Below, in pieces: positions 1-9,425 of a stretch of 42,737 nucleotides of DNA (position 1 is the first letter of the stretch; every line of letters begins with the position of its first letter). The notes under the pieces were generated by a model that made no database searches, was not told the origin of the DNA, and was given only the letters and a program-made list of their open reading frames with translations. The position numbers and the translations under genes are program-made. The stretch is from Chara braunii (Eukaryota > Streptophyta > Charophyceae > Charales > Characeae): NCBI GenBank assembly GCA_003427395.1, contig BFEA01000648.1, positions 15,340 to 58,076 of the forward strand. The letters are read 5' to 3'.

Positions 1-37
1 GGCGAGTTGGGTGCGACCCTCCGTGCATGTCACCGCC

Positions 38-117
38 TCTCTCTCTCTCTCTCTCTGTGAACCCGTTCGTTTTTCTTATTTCTTTTTTTTTTTTCGTTTT
101 TTTTTTCCCGTTTTTTT
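38..117. repeat. (CT)n microsatellite and T-rich homopolymer tract
   Basis: A run of CT dinucleotides at about 38-56 is followed by long T runs at about 75-117. The two short ORFs crossing it are built from this simple sequence and are not genes. Just downstream, 192-199 (GGCCGAGA) and 213-220 (TCTCGGCC) form a perfect 8-bp inverted repeat. Confidence 0.85.
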
Positions 118-354
118 CGCACCTTTCAGGCCGACATTCAAGATGCCTGCGCCCGGTAGTCCGAGCCTCGGCACGGGCCGGCGTACCGGTCGGCCGAGAC
201 TCGGACTCTAAATCTCGGCCAGGTACTGGTGGTTTAAAGAAAAGGGGCTGGAGTGCCCACACTGCCCCACAGTTTACCCTGATAGGTGATCAATGCTGAA
301 ACCTGAAAACAGAATGAAACAAGCCCACCTGCCTTGTCTAAAAGTGAGCCCTTC

Positions 355-440
355 TTGGCATGTGGTTGAGTGGTTAGGGCACCAGTTGTCAATGCGCATT
401 GTGTTATGAGGGTGTGGGTTCAACACCACACCTTTGTGCA
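355..440 (+). repeat. tRNA-derived sequence (Leu/Ser-like), possible SINE head or tRNA pseudogene
   Basis: The segment GGTTGAGTGGTTAGGGC at about 365 closely matches an internal box A of class II tRNAs (Leu/Ser type). About 50 nt later, GTGGGTTCAACACCAC at about 413 matches a box B/T-arm, and TGTGG and CCACA can pair around the loop. The acceptor stem and anticodon arm are not convincing, so a functional tRNA is unlikely. A Pol III-derived SINE head or a decayed tRNA gene fits better. No terminal repeat or tail was identified. Confidence 0.5.
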
Positions 441-647
441 AAGACACCGAAGGAGGGCGTTTACATAATTCATAGTCACTTGCATACCCCCTTGGGATGA
501 CGTAGGTAAGGTATTACAGATGTTGCGGCCGCACCACCCAAGGGTTATCCACGCTATTGTATCTCCAGGTTTGGGTTGCTTGTTGCTGTTGGTCGTGGTT
601 GTTCTGTTGATCTCCCCAGTCTGACATATCAAACATAGGTGCCATTT

Positions 648-718
648 GTGATTGTTGCTCATATGGTAGAGTTTTTTAGTCACATGTCATAGATCACGGG
701 TTCGAGTCTGGCTTGGGA
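648..718 (+). repeat. tRNA-derived sequence (Lys-like), possible SINE module
   Basis: TTGCTCATATGGTAGAG at about 652 resembles the D-arm/box A of tRNA-Lys-type genes, and GATCACGGGTTCGAGTC about 40 nt later is a good box B. The T-arm stem is imperfect and the acceptor stem does not close, so this is probably a degenerate tRNA-like module and not a working tRNA. It lies about 300 bp from the Leu/Ser-like module, so a composite SINE is possible. Confidence 0.5.
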
Positions 719-789
719 GTTTGGTGGGGTTCTTGTCCAGCTTGTTCTGTCATCTCTTCCAGAACACATAGTTCCCTCTACATAGTACT

Positions 790-940
790 GCACATATGTG
801 GCCTTCGGGCACATACATCCTGCTATACAGTTACACAGTGCATACATAGCCTCTGGGCATACAGAAAAAACATGGCTTGTGAACATACAAATAGCCTACG
901 GGCTCAGACACACATAGCCTCTACGCGCACATATACATAC
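790..940 (+). repeat. Degenerate short tandem repeat (TAGCCTCNGGGCA-type)
   Basis: Variants of the phrase 'gcctcygggcayacat' recur roughly every 30-45 bp (at about 800, 850, 890 and 920) among ACATA-rich spacers. The 127-residue plus-strand ORF across this stretch shows no recognisable domain and follows the repeat, so I do not call it a gene. Confidence 0.4.
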
Positions 941-1087
941 AACTATAATACCAGTTTGGGGGTGTCTGTCAGGTACATGACGGGGTCTGCTCATGCATGG
1001 CTTAGGGGCTTGTTAGATACTCCTCGGGCACGTAATATCTATGAGGACGTGATCGTTCCACCTATCCTCCGGGAAGAAATTTGGAAA

Positions 1088-1177
1088 GAAATGTGAAAAC
1101 ATTTCCTCGAGGAATCCTTGTAGCATCCTTCTGTCCCAGCCATTTGTTGCCCTAGTGCGAAGGACCTCACGAGGTCC
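1088..1177. other. Two short perfect hairpins
   Basis: GAAATGT (1088-1094), loop GAAA, ACATTTC (1099-1105) is a perfect 7-bp stem. GGACCTC (1162-1168), loop AC, GAGGTCC (1171-1177) is another. No T run follows either, and no gene is close enough to assign a role. Confidence 0.5.
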
Positions 1178-1324
1178 CTCGGAGGTCAAGGATCCGTGAT
1201 AATCAGAGCGGTGAGGGCATGCTGTCGCACTTTTTTCAGTCAGGCCACTTCCGACGACCAGAAAGCCAATAGGTTGTCACGCAGGACTTTTGCAATAGTT
1301 AGATAAAGCAAATCCCTTCGTAGT

Positions 1325-1577
1325 ATGTGCTTCCGGCTTCGAGAAAAAAATATGAAAGTTATAATATATTCTCATCAACATAGAAAAAAACGCAGGAGAG
1401 ATTTTCGATCTTTATGGGTTACAAGAATAAATGTTGCAATACGAGAACAGGATTTGTCCTATAATAAGTTGATTTTTTTATTAAAAAGTCACAAAGTATT
1501 ATTGAATCGTAAGATGCTTGCATAGATAGCAATTCTTGATATCACAAGCTTTAAAAAGCTTCTACTAGTTAAAAATT
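1325..1577 (+). pseudogene. rpl20: Plastid rpl20 fragment in nuclear DNA (NUPT)
   Basis: The stop-free frame from 1325 gives a stretch that matches the C-terminal two thirds of plastid ribosomal protein bL20, a 50S assembly protein. Family-typical phrases are [17 protein letters not shown] and LLNRKMLA. After the in-frame TAG at 1522-1524 the same frame continues with IAILD and runs to TAG at about 1575, which is where rpl20 normally ends. The internal TAG stands where Gln is usual (consistent with CAG to TAG), so the copy is broken. The N-terminal third is missing. The segment is AT-rich compared with most of the window, as expected for plastid DNA. The exact junctions with nuclear DNA cannot be placed from sequence alone. 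Confidence 0.85.
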
Positions 1578-1691
1578 AGTAAATGAGACCCTTCAATTGC
1601 AGTCTACACCGGTCCCCGATCTTATGAATCTTTCTATTATGATTCGGAACAGCAAAGATCATGCAAATAATAATTATAAAATTTTAACGTG

Positions 1692-2087
1692 TCATGCATG
1701 TATCAAGTTTGCCAATTTACTAATTTCGATAACAGTGACAAGATCATCAGAAGGTATAACTTCAAGCAAAGTCAATGCAAAGAAAGCAGGACTGACTGAG
1801 CCAAGGCAAAGACAAGATAAATGAGGGAAAGTGAGAACTTGTAATAATCTTAGAAAGTACAGATGGAAAAACATGGCCAACACTCGTCGAGAGTCCTCAC
1901 TCATCCCTCTTAGTCTCATCCTCAAGGACCTCAACCACTCATTTGACCATGCATTTTTTGTGCCTTGAGCCACACGTCTATGTACCTCCTGAGATTGTGG
2001 CCTTGAAATGTAGAACCACCTAAAGCTTGCAAGCTCCGAATACGACCATCCAAGGTCGAAGATACGAAAGTCAACCATACCACCGAA
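1692..2087 (-). pseudogene. Unidentified coding-like minus-strand segment
   Basis: An open frame of about 130 codons lies directly downstream, on the minus strand, of the 187-codon ORF at 2130-2693 and in a different frame. It starts MVDFRIFDLGWSYSELASF and is rich in Arg and Trp before it becomes hydrophobic. I do not recognise a family. It may be the continuation of the same damaged gene after a frameshift or intron. The last third (1692-1800) reads like non-coding AT-rich sequence. Confidence 0.3.
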
Positions 2088-2129
2088 CTCCTCTCATAGA
2101 ATAGGAAGATATGGCTGAGAGAAGATCCC

Positions 2130-2693
2130 TCATCTTAGACGTCGGAACTTTGAGGGTTCAGTCACTGCCTCGTAGTTAATTTCTGCGGGTGAGATATACC
2201 TCTTGGCCAAATCAACCAAGTCAACCCAGTAAGAGTCATCTATGCGAAGAAATGGAACAAGAGGGTTAAGATAGTCCGTGTAGTGTTTAGGTCTGAAGCT
2301 ACAGATCAGCTTTGTCTCACTTTCATCAAGCTTTTTTTCTCTCTCCTCAAGATATTTGGTTGTTGAGATCCAGGTTGAATCAAAGTGCTCGTAAGTCTCT
2401 TTGCCTTTCTTCACATAGAGCCTAAAATCCTGGAAAATACCCTCTGAGACCTCAATGAGAATGACGAAGATTGACAGATCTTCTTGTTTGGGACCGACTA
2501 CATCGACATATCGATACTGAAAAACTTTCTTAAGAGCAACCTTGTTGAGACCAGTTAAGATTGGGTCACTAACCGACAACAATTGAACCACACTCATATG
2601 TTGAGACAAATACCGAAAACGAATCTGAATATCTTTGATGAAGGTACCAATTGATTGATGTTGGTCCGGGAATAGATGGGTGATGACTAACAC
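2130..2693 (-). CDS. Hypothetical protein, 187 codons, partial or decayed
   Basis: This is a stop-free frame of 187 codons in AT-rich DNA, with a composition that looks like real protein. Phrases include FQYRYVDVVGPKQED, YVKKGKETYEHFD and RIDDSYWVDLVDLAKRY. A charged Glu/Lys-rich stretch (EEREKKLDESETK) in the middle could be helical. There is no signal peptide or obvious transmembrane segment. The ATG at 2693 is the first in the frame, but the gene may begin upstream, because coding-like sequence continues towards 3.35 kb in other frames. No family is recognised. It could be an exon or a remnant of an older gene, or part of an unfamiliar mobile element. Confidence 0.4.
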   Translation of the reverse strand: MLVITHLFPDQHQSIGTFIKDIQIRFRYLSQHMSVVQLLSVSDPILTGLNKVALKKVFQYRYVDVVGPKQEDLSIFVILIEVSEGIFQDFRLYVKKGKETYEHFDSTWISTTKYLEEREKKLDESETKLICSFRPKHYTDYLNPLVPFLRIDDSYWVDLVDLAKRYISPAEINYEAVTEPSKFRRLR

Positions 2694-3068
2694 TGATTGC
2701 TGATTTCATTGATGAAAGCACCAACTGACTATCTTGGCTGATGATTGTCTGACTGCAGTTGATATGTCTGATGGCAAAAAGGGATTGGATGATAATGAAT
2801 TCTGATTAAGGGTCAATCATGATGTCTTAGATGTTTGACAACTTGTTGGGCGCTTCAACATTGACTACCAGTCACTACCAACTGAATGTTGAGGTAGGAT
2901 CTGATTTGCAGACCGACACTTGCCTCCAAACTCATTGATATGATATTTCGAGAGAGAGTCACTTTTATGAGAGTTTGACCCTACCTTGCTCGATGGTTTC
3001 TAGAAAAGATCGAATGATGTGCAACTTGCCATAGTGATCATAGAAATATAATACATATTCATTCATCC

Positions 3069-3350
3069 TCAATGGGGTCTCTGAGAAGTACTCAAAATCA
3101 CTTGATGTTTGAGTAGATTACGTTTGAGCAATTTTTTAGTAATTGGATTATTATTCAACTTTCTGTACACAGTTGGTGTGATGATGTGATCCACCCAGAC
3201 CCTCTGGTAGCTATCCGAGTCGATCTCTCTAGGAAACAACATCGGATGAGTTCCTTCAGAACTTAAAAGTACTATATATGTTCGCACGCCGTGTGACCAC
3301 GACCAGGAAACTTCATGCTCAGTGCGAAAGTTATAAGCGTAGGTAGCCTG
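3069..3350 (-). pseudogene. Unidentified coding-like minus-strand segment, possible upstream exon
   Basis: The open frame includes VRTYIVLLSSEGTHPML, FPREIDSDSYQRVWVDHII and a basic segment ending KKLLKRNLLKHQ. The frame stays open upstream of the ATG at 3287 to about 3350 (TYAYNFRTEHEVSWSWSHG). Strand and composition match the 187-codon ORF about 400 bp further along, so both may be pieces of one gene. I cannot name a family. Interruptions between the pieces argue for decay or introns. Confidence 0.3.
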
Positions 3351-4285
3351 GATGTAGCTCTCTCATCAGAAGTGGAACATTGCATGCACAATACCTCTCT
3401 GCCTGTTGCGTTGTCTTGGATTTAATGCCTAATTACCGCTCATCAAATCAAATTTCAACACTAAGTCGGACCTATATAAAGCGAAGTTACTCTAGCCATG
3501 GGACAAGTTCAAACTCAGCTTGATAAAACGCAGTGAGAAAAGTGTTCGTAGTCGGCACCGTCATTTTTAGTACGATTCTCACTGGTGCTCGAAGAGTTTG
3601 ATATGAGATTTGGATGTTGGTTATCTCATACAGGGAATTTCGCCTCCATTAAATTATATCATGATTGATTATGCAATTTTGTCCTCGGGTGATGGGGAAT
3701 GCCTGCAAAGTGAACCAAGAAAAAACCAATGGTATATCTACTTTTGTCACTAAGCAACAAGGTACTTCTGTGAAACTAGGAAAAAATACAGGTATTCATG
3801 AATTTTCGTTTTGGTCAGTGCATTGCACTTACAATCTATTATAATTGTGAGGCAAATCCACAACATTCACGAGATCACTCTTAAATTTCGTCCAATCGGA
3901 CTTCTCAAGAATTTTCGGAATACTCAAGGATATGAGTGAAGTTTATCTACAAGTGAATGAGCACTTTTAGTTCAAGAGAAAAAGAAAAGGAGATGAAAAG
4001 ATTACACAGTCAGTTTCAAGCCGTGAAACTCTCCAATACCATAAGTGAAAACTGAAAAATGCTAGAAGATTCGCTTTGACTAGCGGGCCAGTTTACAAGA
4101 TCGCGTAGTAGGTAACATATCACCGTCCCAGTCAGATTAATCAATCTTTATCAACGTTTGAAGCATTAATTACAACTAATACTAATCTCCGTAAAGTAGG
4201 AACTTGACAATTAAATAAACAAATTTCCTTAGTTGTTGTTTCCTTCCCCTACGGCTCATTATTAAACTCCACACTCACGGAAAAC
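3351..4285. other. No gene recognised
   Basis: AT-rich sequence without a long ORF. A TATA-like CCTATATAAAG lies at about 3470 on the plus strand, but no gene follows it. Confidence 0.5.
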
Positions 4286-4731
4286 TGATTTCATTCACAT
4301 GTCTGGAATCATTCATAGTGATGAGTTAAGTTGACAACCCAGTGTGCAAGCTCGAACGTACACTTATAAGTTTGCACGAGAGTTTATAAGTTAGCACGGT
4401 CGCGCAATCGCTTGTAAGTCCACACTCGCTCGGACGCTTGTAAACAAGTACAGTCGCACGAGTGTTTGTAGGCTAGCATGGTCTCACACTCCTTCAGTCA
4501 CACAAGTTTGATTTCATTCATATCTCTAGAGTCATTCATAGTGACGAGTTAAGTTGACAACCCTGTCTGCAGGCTCAAATGTACACTTATAAGTTTGCAT
4601 GAGAGTCTATAGGTTAGTACGGTCGCGCAAGCGCTTGTAAGTCCACACTTGTTCGGGTGCTTGTAAACAAGTACAGTCGCACGAGTGCTTGTAGGCTAGT
4701 ATTGTCTCAAACTCCTGCAGTCACACAAGTA
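4286..4731. repeat. 223-bp tandem duplication with shorter internal periodicity
   Basis: The sequence beginning TGATTTCATTCA at 4286 is repeated from 4509 with scattered substitutions and ends with the CACACAAGT phrase in both copies. Inside each copy, variants of 'cttgtaagt..gcacggtcgcgc' recur about every 25-30 bp, so the unit looks like a diverged minisatellite that was later duplicated as a block. Confidence 0.85.
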
Positions 4732-4789
4732 TCTGTATACCCGTAAAGTACCTTTGGGTTTGTACAACCGCCAGCTCATAAGACTGCAC

Positions 4790-4892
4790 ACACGAGTATT
4801 TGTGGGCTCGCACGGTTGCACGCTCATACAATCACACGAGTATCTGTGGGCTCGCACAATCGCACGCTCATATGATCATATGAATATCTGTG
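4790..4892. repeat. 44-bp tandem repeat, about 2.3 copies
   Basis: The phrase ACGAGTATTTGTGGGCTCGC followed by a CGCACGCTCATA-type tail repeats with a 44-bp step and then a partial third copy (ATGAATATCTGTG). It shares words with the preceding 223-bp duplication (GCACGAGTNTTTGTAGGCT), so both probably come from one ancestral minisatellite. Confidence 0.7.
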
Positions 4893-6172
4893 TCAAGGGT
4901 TACAAATCCTTTAAAGTGGTAAATTGACACTCTGATAACATTTATGGCTTGTGTCCTTCTCGTTGAACTTGAACATACAGCATAAAACAAAACTATCACT
5001 CGAATCATTCTGGCAGAATTAGAAGAACCATACGAATCAATGCTCGACTTGTTTTACTCCTTAAACCCAACATTATCACCGTTCTCGTCTGCTACCAACA
5101 ACGACCTACTAGACTGCATTGTCTGTGTAGCGGAGATATTTAAATAATAAACTTGAAGACAACAATTAAACGATGACAATCTGTGAATCTCTCTTCAATA
5201 CGTTAGTGATGTCAGCATTTTAATGCATGCTTCTCCTTTTCATGGGTCTGACTACAATAATTTCTTCCCTGACAACATTTGGGACACTACGTCTATACCC
5301 GTCTTAGTTCAAGATAGCACTAGGGTTTCCCTCTTCACACGGACAGAGACATGACATTATAACATCAGTTAATTGCTCAAGGTCAAACTGCCAATCCTTA
5401 GTGAAATCATTTTTACGCCAAAGTTCAATGTCAGTTCAAACTTTTTAGATCACTTGCTAGTTTTTTTATCAATACCATGTGTCATTACAGCACCCTGTGC
5501 AGCTCGTGAAAACAGTTTCTTAACAACTAGCAATCTGCACCTCACTTGACGAGTTGAGGCATGTACAAAACCAAACAACACTTTGTGAAGGAGATACATG
5601 ATTGCCCATGCTATCTGATAAAGCTTCTCGTTCGAGTCTCGTACAAATAACCTCAACTGGGGAACACATGGTAATTGATGAGAGCCCTCGCATAACATTC
5701 CATAGAAACGAAGGGGAAATCTCGCAGGTGATCCTGCTCTTTCAAATCAAGACCACTTCTCCTTTGACATATTGACTTCCAATTCCCCTTTATTTCTTGA
5801 ACTTGTCCTCTCTCCTCTCCTGGCTGACGAAGACAAGCTAATTAAGGAAAAACGCCAGCTATCACTCACTGTTACATAGAAGCAGGGACTAGTAATACAG
5901 TACCTATTATCTGCTCGATCATAGCATCTCAAGAGACAAACGTTTAACCTCCCCCCTACGCATTCACTGACAGCTTCTCAATAAGCTTGTTCCTCTTCTC
6001 ATCTCGTCTAGGCAAAACCAAGTCAGCAGATTATTAGCGCATGATAGACGAAGCCTTACCTGACATTAATGTTTCACGTCACCCCCGAAAAGGAAGGAGG
6101 GATGACATAAACCGAATCGTTCTTGCGTAGGTTTCATAGCATTCTTGTGCGGGTCTCACAACATTCTCCCAC
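4893..6172. other. No gene recognised
   Basis: AT-rich sequence with only short ORFs (82 and 61 codons on the minus strand) that lack recognisable motifs. No repeats of note were seen except the approach to the GGGTCTCACA units at about 6150. Confidence 0.5.
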
Positions 6173-6757
6173 GGGTCTCACAGCGTTCTCGCACGGGTCT
6201 CTCTCCTCTCTCCTGTGCATATTACACACACACACACCTCCTTACTGATCTCTCTACACATCCTCATTTCCGAGCATGTAATGACTAGTGCAGTGTCACC
6301 CTGGTCACTCGTACATTACAAAGAGCGAGCGCGCTGGATCCTTCTCGTTCAGTCGTTCTTACAAACTTTTGAGAGTATGTGTCCCAAGCACAACGGAATG
6401 TGTTCTGATTAAAAAAAAGAAGCAAGAAGCGGGATAATGGTCAGGCGCATGACATATGCCCCAAAGGGTCTCACAGCGTTCTCGCACGGGTCTCACTCCT
6501 CTCTCCTGTGCATATTACACACTCACACACACCTCCTTACTGATCTCTCTACACATCCTCATTTCCGAGCATGTAATGACTAGTGCAATGTCAGCCTGGT
6601 CACTCGTACATTACAAAGAGCGAGCGCGTTGGATCCTTCTCGTTCACTCGTTCTTACAAACTTTGGAGAGTATGTATCCCAAGCACAACGGAATGTGTTC
6701 CGATTAAAAAAAAAAAGCAAGAAGCGGGCACATGACATATGCCCCAAAACGAGTGGC
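6173..6757. repeat. 293-bp tandem duplication
   Basis: The unit starting GGGTCTCACAGCGTTCTCGC at 6173 is repeated from 6466 with few differences. Both copies include the CA microsatellite, the phrase GAGCGAGCGCG, an A run and GACATATGCCCC. The second copy runs into the long dispersed repeat at about 6.68 kb. The paired short ORFs of 65 and 83 codons are simply the two copies of this unit. Confidence 0.9.
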
Positions 6758-9425
6758 TTTCGTCGTATCTCGCAAACCCTCGTCTCTCTCTCGATAGTCG
6801 TGCGCGTCTCTTGACTGTAACTGCCTAGTAGTCTCCATCTCACCGTCGTCGTGAGTTGGCCTCCATGCCATCTTCCACAGGCTCAACAAGTGGATGGTCC
6901 TCCCTCCACTGCTCCAGTCCGTGCCATGATAGGGTTTCTACACCACTCGCCTCCGACTGGGCCTCTGAATCGCGGTCCAAATGTCGATGCTCTCTCTCCG
7001 TTGTTCCAGTAGAAGTCTCAACCTCATGATACGAAACTGTCACCTGGACCTCCATTGTAACTACATCCCTCCTGCATCTTCGCTTAGCCCAGTTCTTGGC
7101 CTTTGTGACAGCAGCCTGCAACTTTGGGCCAGTCCTCATCTCTTCTTCCCTAGCACCCTCTACCTAATCTTCATCTTGGCCTCATCAGAGTCATCACCAC
7201 CGCCGTAGTTTAGAATACTTGTAATCCAAGGGCCTTCCCGCGATTCTTGAGACCAGCACGTTAGACGCCTTCAGCAGTCCAGCTGCGGCCTGTTTCGGCA
7301 GGCCATAGCTGCGCACTTTTGAAATGATCGGAGCTTGGTACCTGACGCATGCGCACACATATAGCTTACCACATGAACACCTCACCGGTTTGGCCCTCCT
7401 ATTTCAAATTGCCATCATAAACTCAATGAAGTTTCCATTGTGCACCTACTGGCCAATAGCGAATAACGCGACGGCTTCTCCTTTTATAGGATTACTATGT
7501 ACTACGATCCCTGTGTTCTAAAAGAGGTGCACGAGTAGTCTTCTAAAATTTTGCTTATTAATATTTAAATCTCAAGAACATTTTATATAGGGAGTAAACT
7601 AAAATTAAATCAAGCCTCAACAATCATGACCCACAGTGTGAAATGACTACAAGCTCAGCACACTTGGTCCCATAACGAGATACGGACCGGCTTCTTCCTC
7701 CCTTCAAAGAGAAGCATCAGACTACTAGAGGGTACACATGTCCGATGGCAAGGGGGGGGCTTATGACCTGCCGCGGGGGGTGATAAGCCTCCTACCAAAG
7801 CGGTCGCGGGGTTAGCCCTCTTTTGGCGGATGTAGATCGTAATGAAACCCAGGGCGACCGAAACGCCAGAGGTTAGGCAGTCCAGTCTGCCCATGCGTAA
7901 TTACAAATTCGACCATTCGTTCCCCCGCAAGGTGACATAAGGGGGAACTAAGAATTCAAAAGAACTAAATAAAGTTCGATAAGTAATAAAATAAAAGAAA
8001 AGGAAAGGGAAATACCCAACATGGCGACTGCTAAAAATCGTCAGATCTGATGTTTCTAAAATCACGGTCTGGATTTAGATGCCGGTATGAAAGCAGCGCT
8101 CCATTTTTCACTTAAGAAAAAAAAAATCTTCTTTTTAATTTGGGATAATTTGCGACATACCCCCGTAAGTTGAGATATATGCCAAAATGCCCCTGATAGC
8201 TAGGTTACCAATGGTCCGAAGACCCGACGTCTGCCCGATCGTCATGTACCCCCGTCGTCCGGATTTTCGAACGACCGTTTTTTGGCACTTCAAAAAAAAA
8301 AAAAAAAAAAAAAACAGTGTTGCGCATGCCCTAGAGACCCCCCACAAACATTTTCAGATTTTTTTGAGCATTTGGTGATAGGGTGGTATTTGGGGTGGGG
8401 GGGGGGGTGTACGATGGGTTTTGGTGGGGATAGGAGAGGTATAGGTGGGGATTAAAATCTTTGAACTTTGAAGATTTTTATTATTTATTCTACTGGCCCA
8501 AATGATCCAAAATTTTGGTGGCATACACCTAATGCAAGGTGGAAGCCACATGATTTTTTAATTTTTTTTTCAAAAAAAAAAAAACTCTTTTTTTTTTTTT
8601 TGCGCTAGGTCGGACATACCCTGTCCGGTCCGACGTCCAACCAGACGTCCAGTCGGACATCCCGGACGGTCAGGGGGGGTCCCGGACGTCCGATCCAACA
8701 ACCTAGAGCAGAATGCCCTTTTGGGGCGAAATCTGTGTGTTATACCCGTTAGGCAGGTATGCAAATTTGCGATCGGGATCTCGCCGTTTGGGCATGGCCT
8801 TTTGCAACTTAGCCTTAGGAAAGTTGCTAAGTTCTGGGTATTTTGCAAAGTTGGATGGTACCCGGTAGGGGAATATCACAAAGAAGAGGGGTCCAACCGA
8901 CGGGAGGGGTATTTCACAATTTTTTTTTTTCGGCAGAGGCACACTCCGCTCTACCCACATCTTTCAGGGATTTTTTTTGGCACATATCTCAACTTACGAG
9001 GGTATTTCGCAAATTTTCCTTTTTAATGTTTTTTTCTTCAGTTTTTTTTTTCTTTTTTGACCTTCCCTGGCTTAGAAAAGACCACGCCGATCCCTCTACC
9101 TTTGCGTCCCTGGCTGAGCGCGGTGGTTACCACGAGCACAGGTCGGTTATGCTCTTCTGTACAGCACGGCGCTGAACCTGCGTGGACCAAAGGAAAATCC
9201 AGTGACGTGCCCCCTTCTTTTGCCAGAGGGAGCACCGATTGGACCTGTCCCGTAGCAAGAAGCAACCCAAGTACACCCGGTACGCCAGGAAGATATGTGA
9301 GCAGGGAGCTGGAACACTGCAAAGTCTGAGCAAAACGCTGGTACGCAGCAAAGGTTCGTGAGCTGGCATCTAGTATGCAGCGGAGGGCCGGGTCAGCGCG
9401 CCCTCTGACATGATACCAAACCCCC
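6680..9425. repeat. Long dispersed repeat, copy A (interrupted)
   Basis: This region aligns by eye with 13770-15585 over most of its length. Shared landmarks include GACATATG plus ACGAGTG at the left end, GGAGCTTGGTACCTGACGCA in the middle, GACCCACAGTGTGAAATGAC, and CGCCGATCCCTCTACCTTTG near the right end. Copy A has two extra blocks: about 70 bp near 7770-7845 and the MULE-like element at 8140-9019. No intact protein is encoded. The short minus-strand ORFs show no motif I recognise. The class of element is unknown. Confidence 0.8.
8140..9019. mobile_element. Non-autonomous Mutator-like (MULE) element with terminal inverted repeats
   Basis: The left end has GGGATAATTTGCGACATACC from 8142. 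The right end, read in reverse, has GGAAAATTTGCGAAATACCC. The similarity continues inward (CGTAAGTTGAGATAT.TGCCAAAA), giving inverted repeats of about 45 bp. The flanks are TTTTTAAT at 8132-8139 and 9020-9027, a target duplication of 8-9 bp. The GGGAWAATTTGC start and 8-9-bp duplication fit plant MULEs; hAT (8 bp) is the alternative. The interior of about 790 bp has no transposase, only A and G homopolymers and a GC-rich patch at 8605-8700 rich in GGACGTCC and GTCCGAC words. The homologous copy B lacks the insertion, which supports mobility. Confidence 0.85.
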
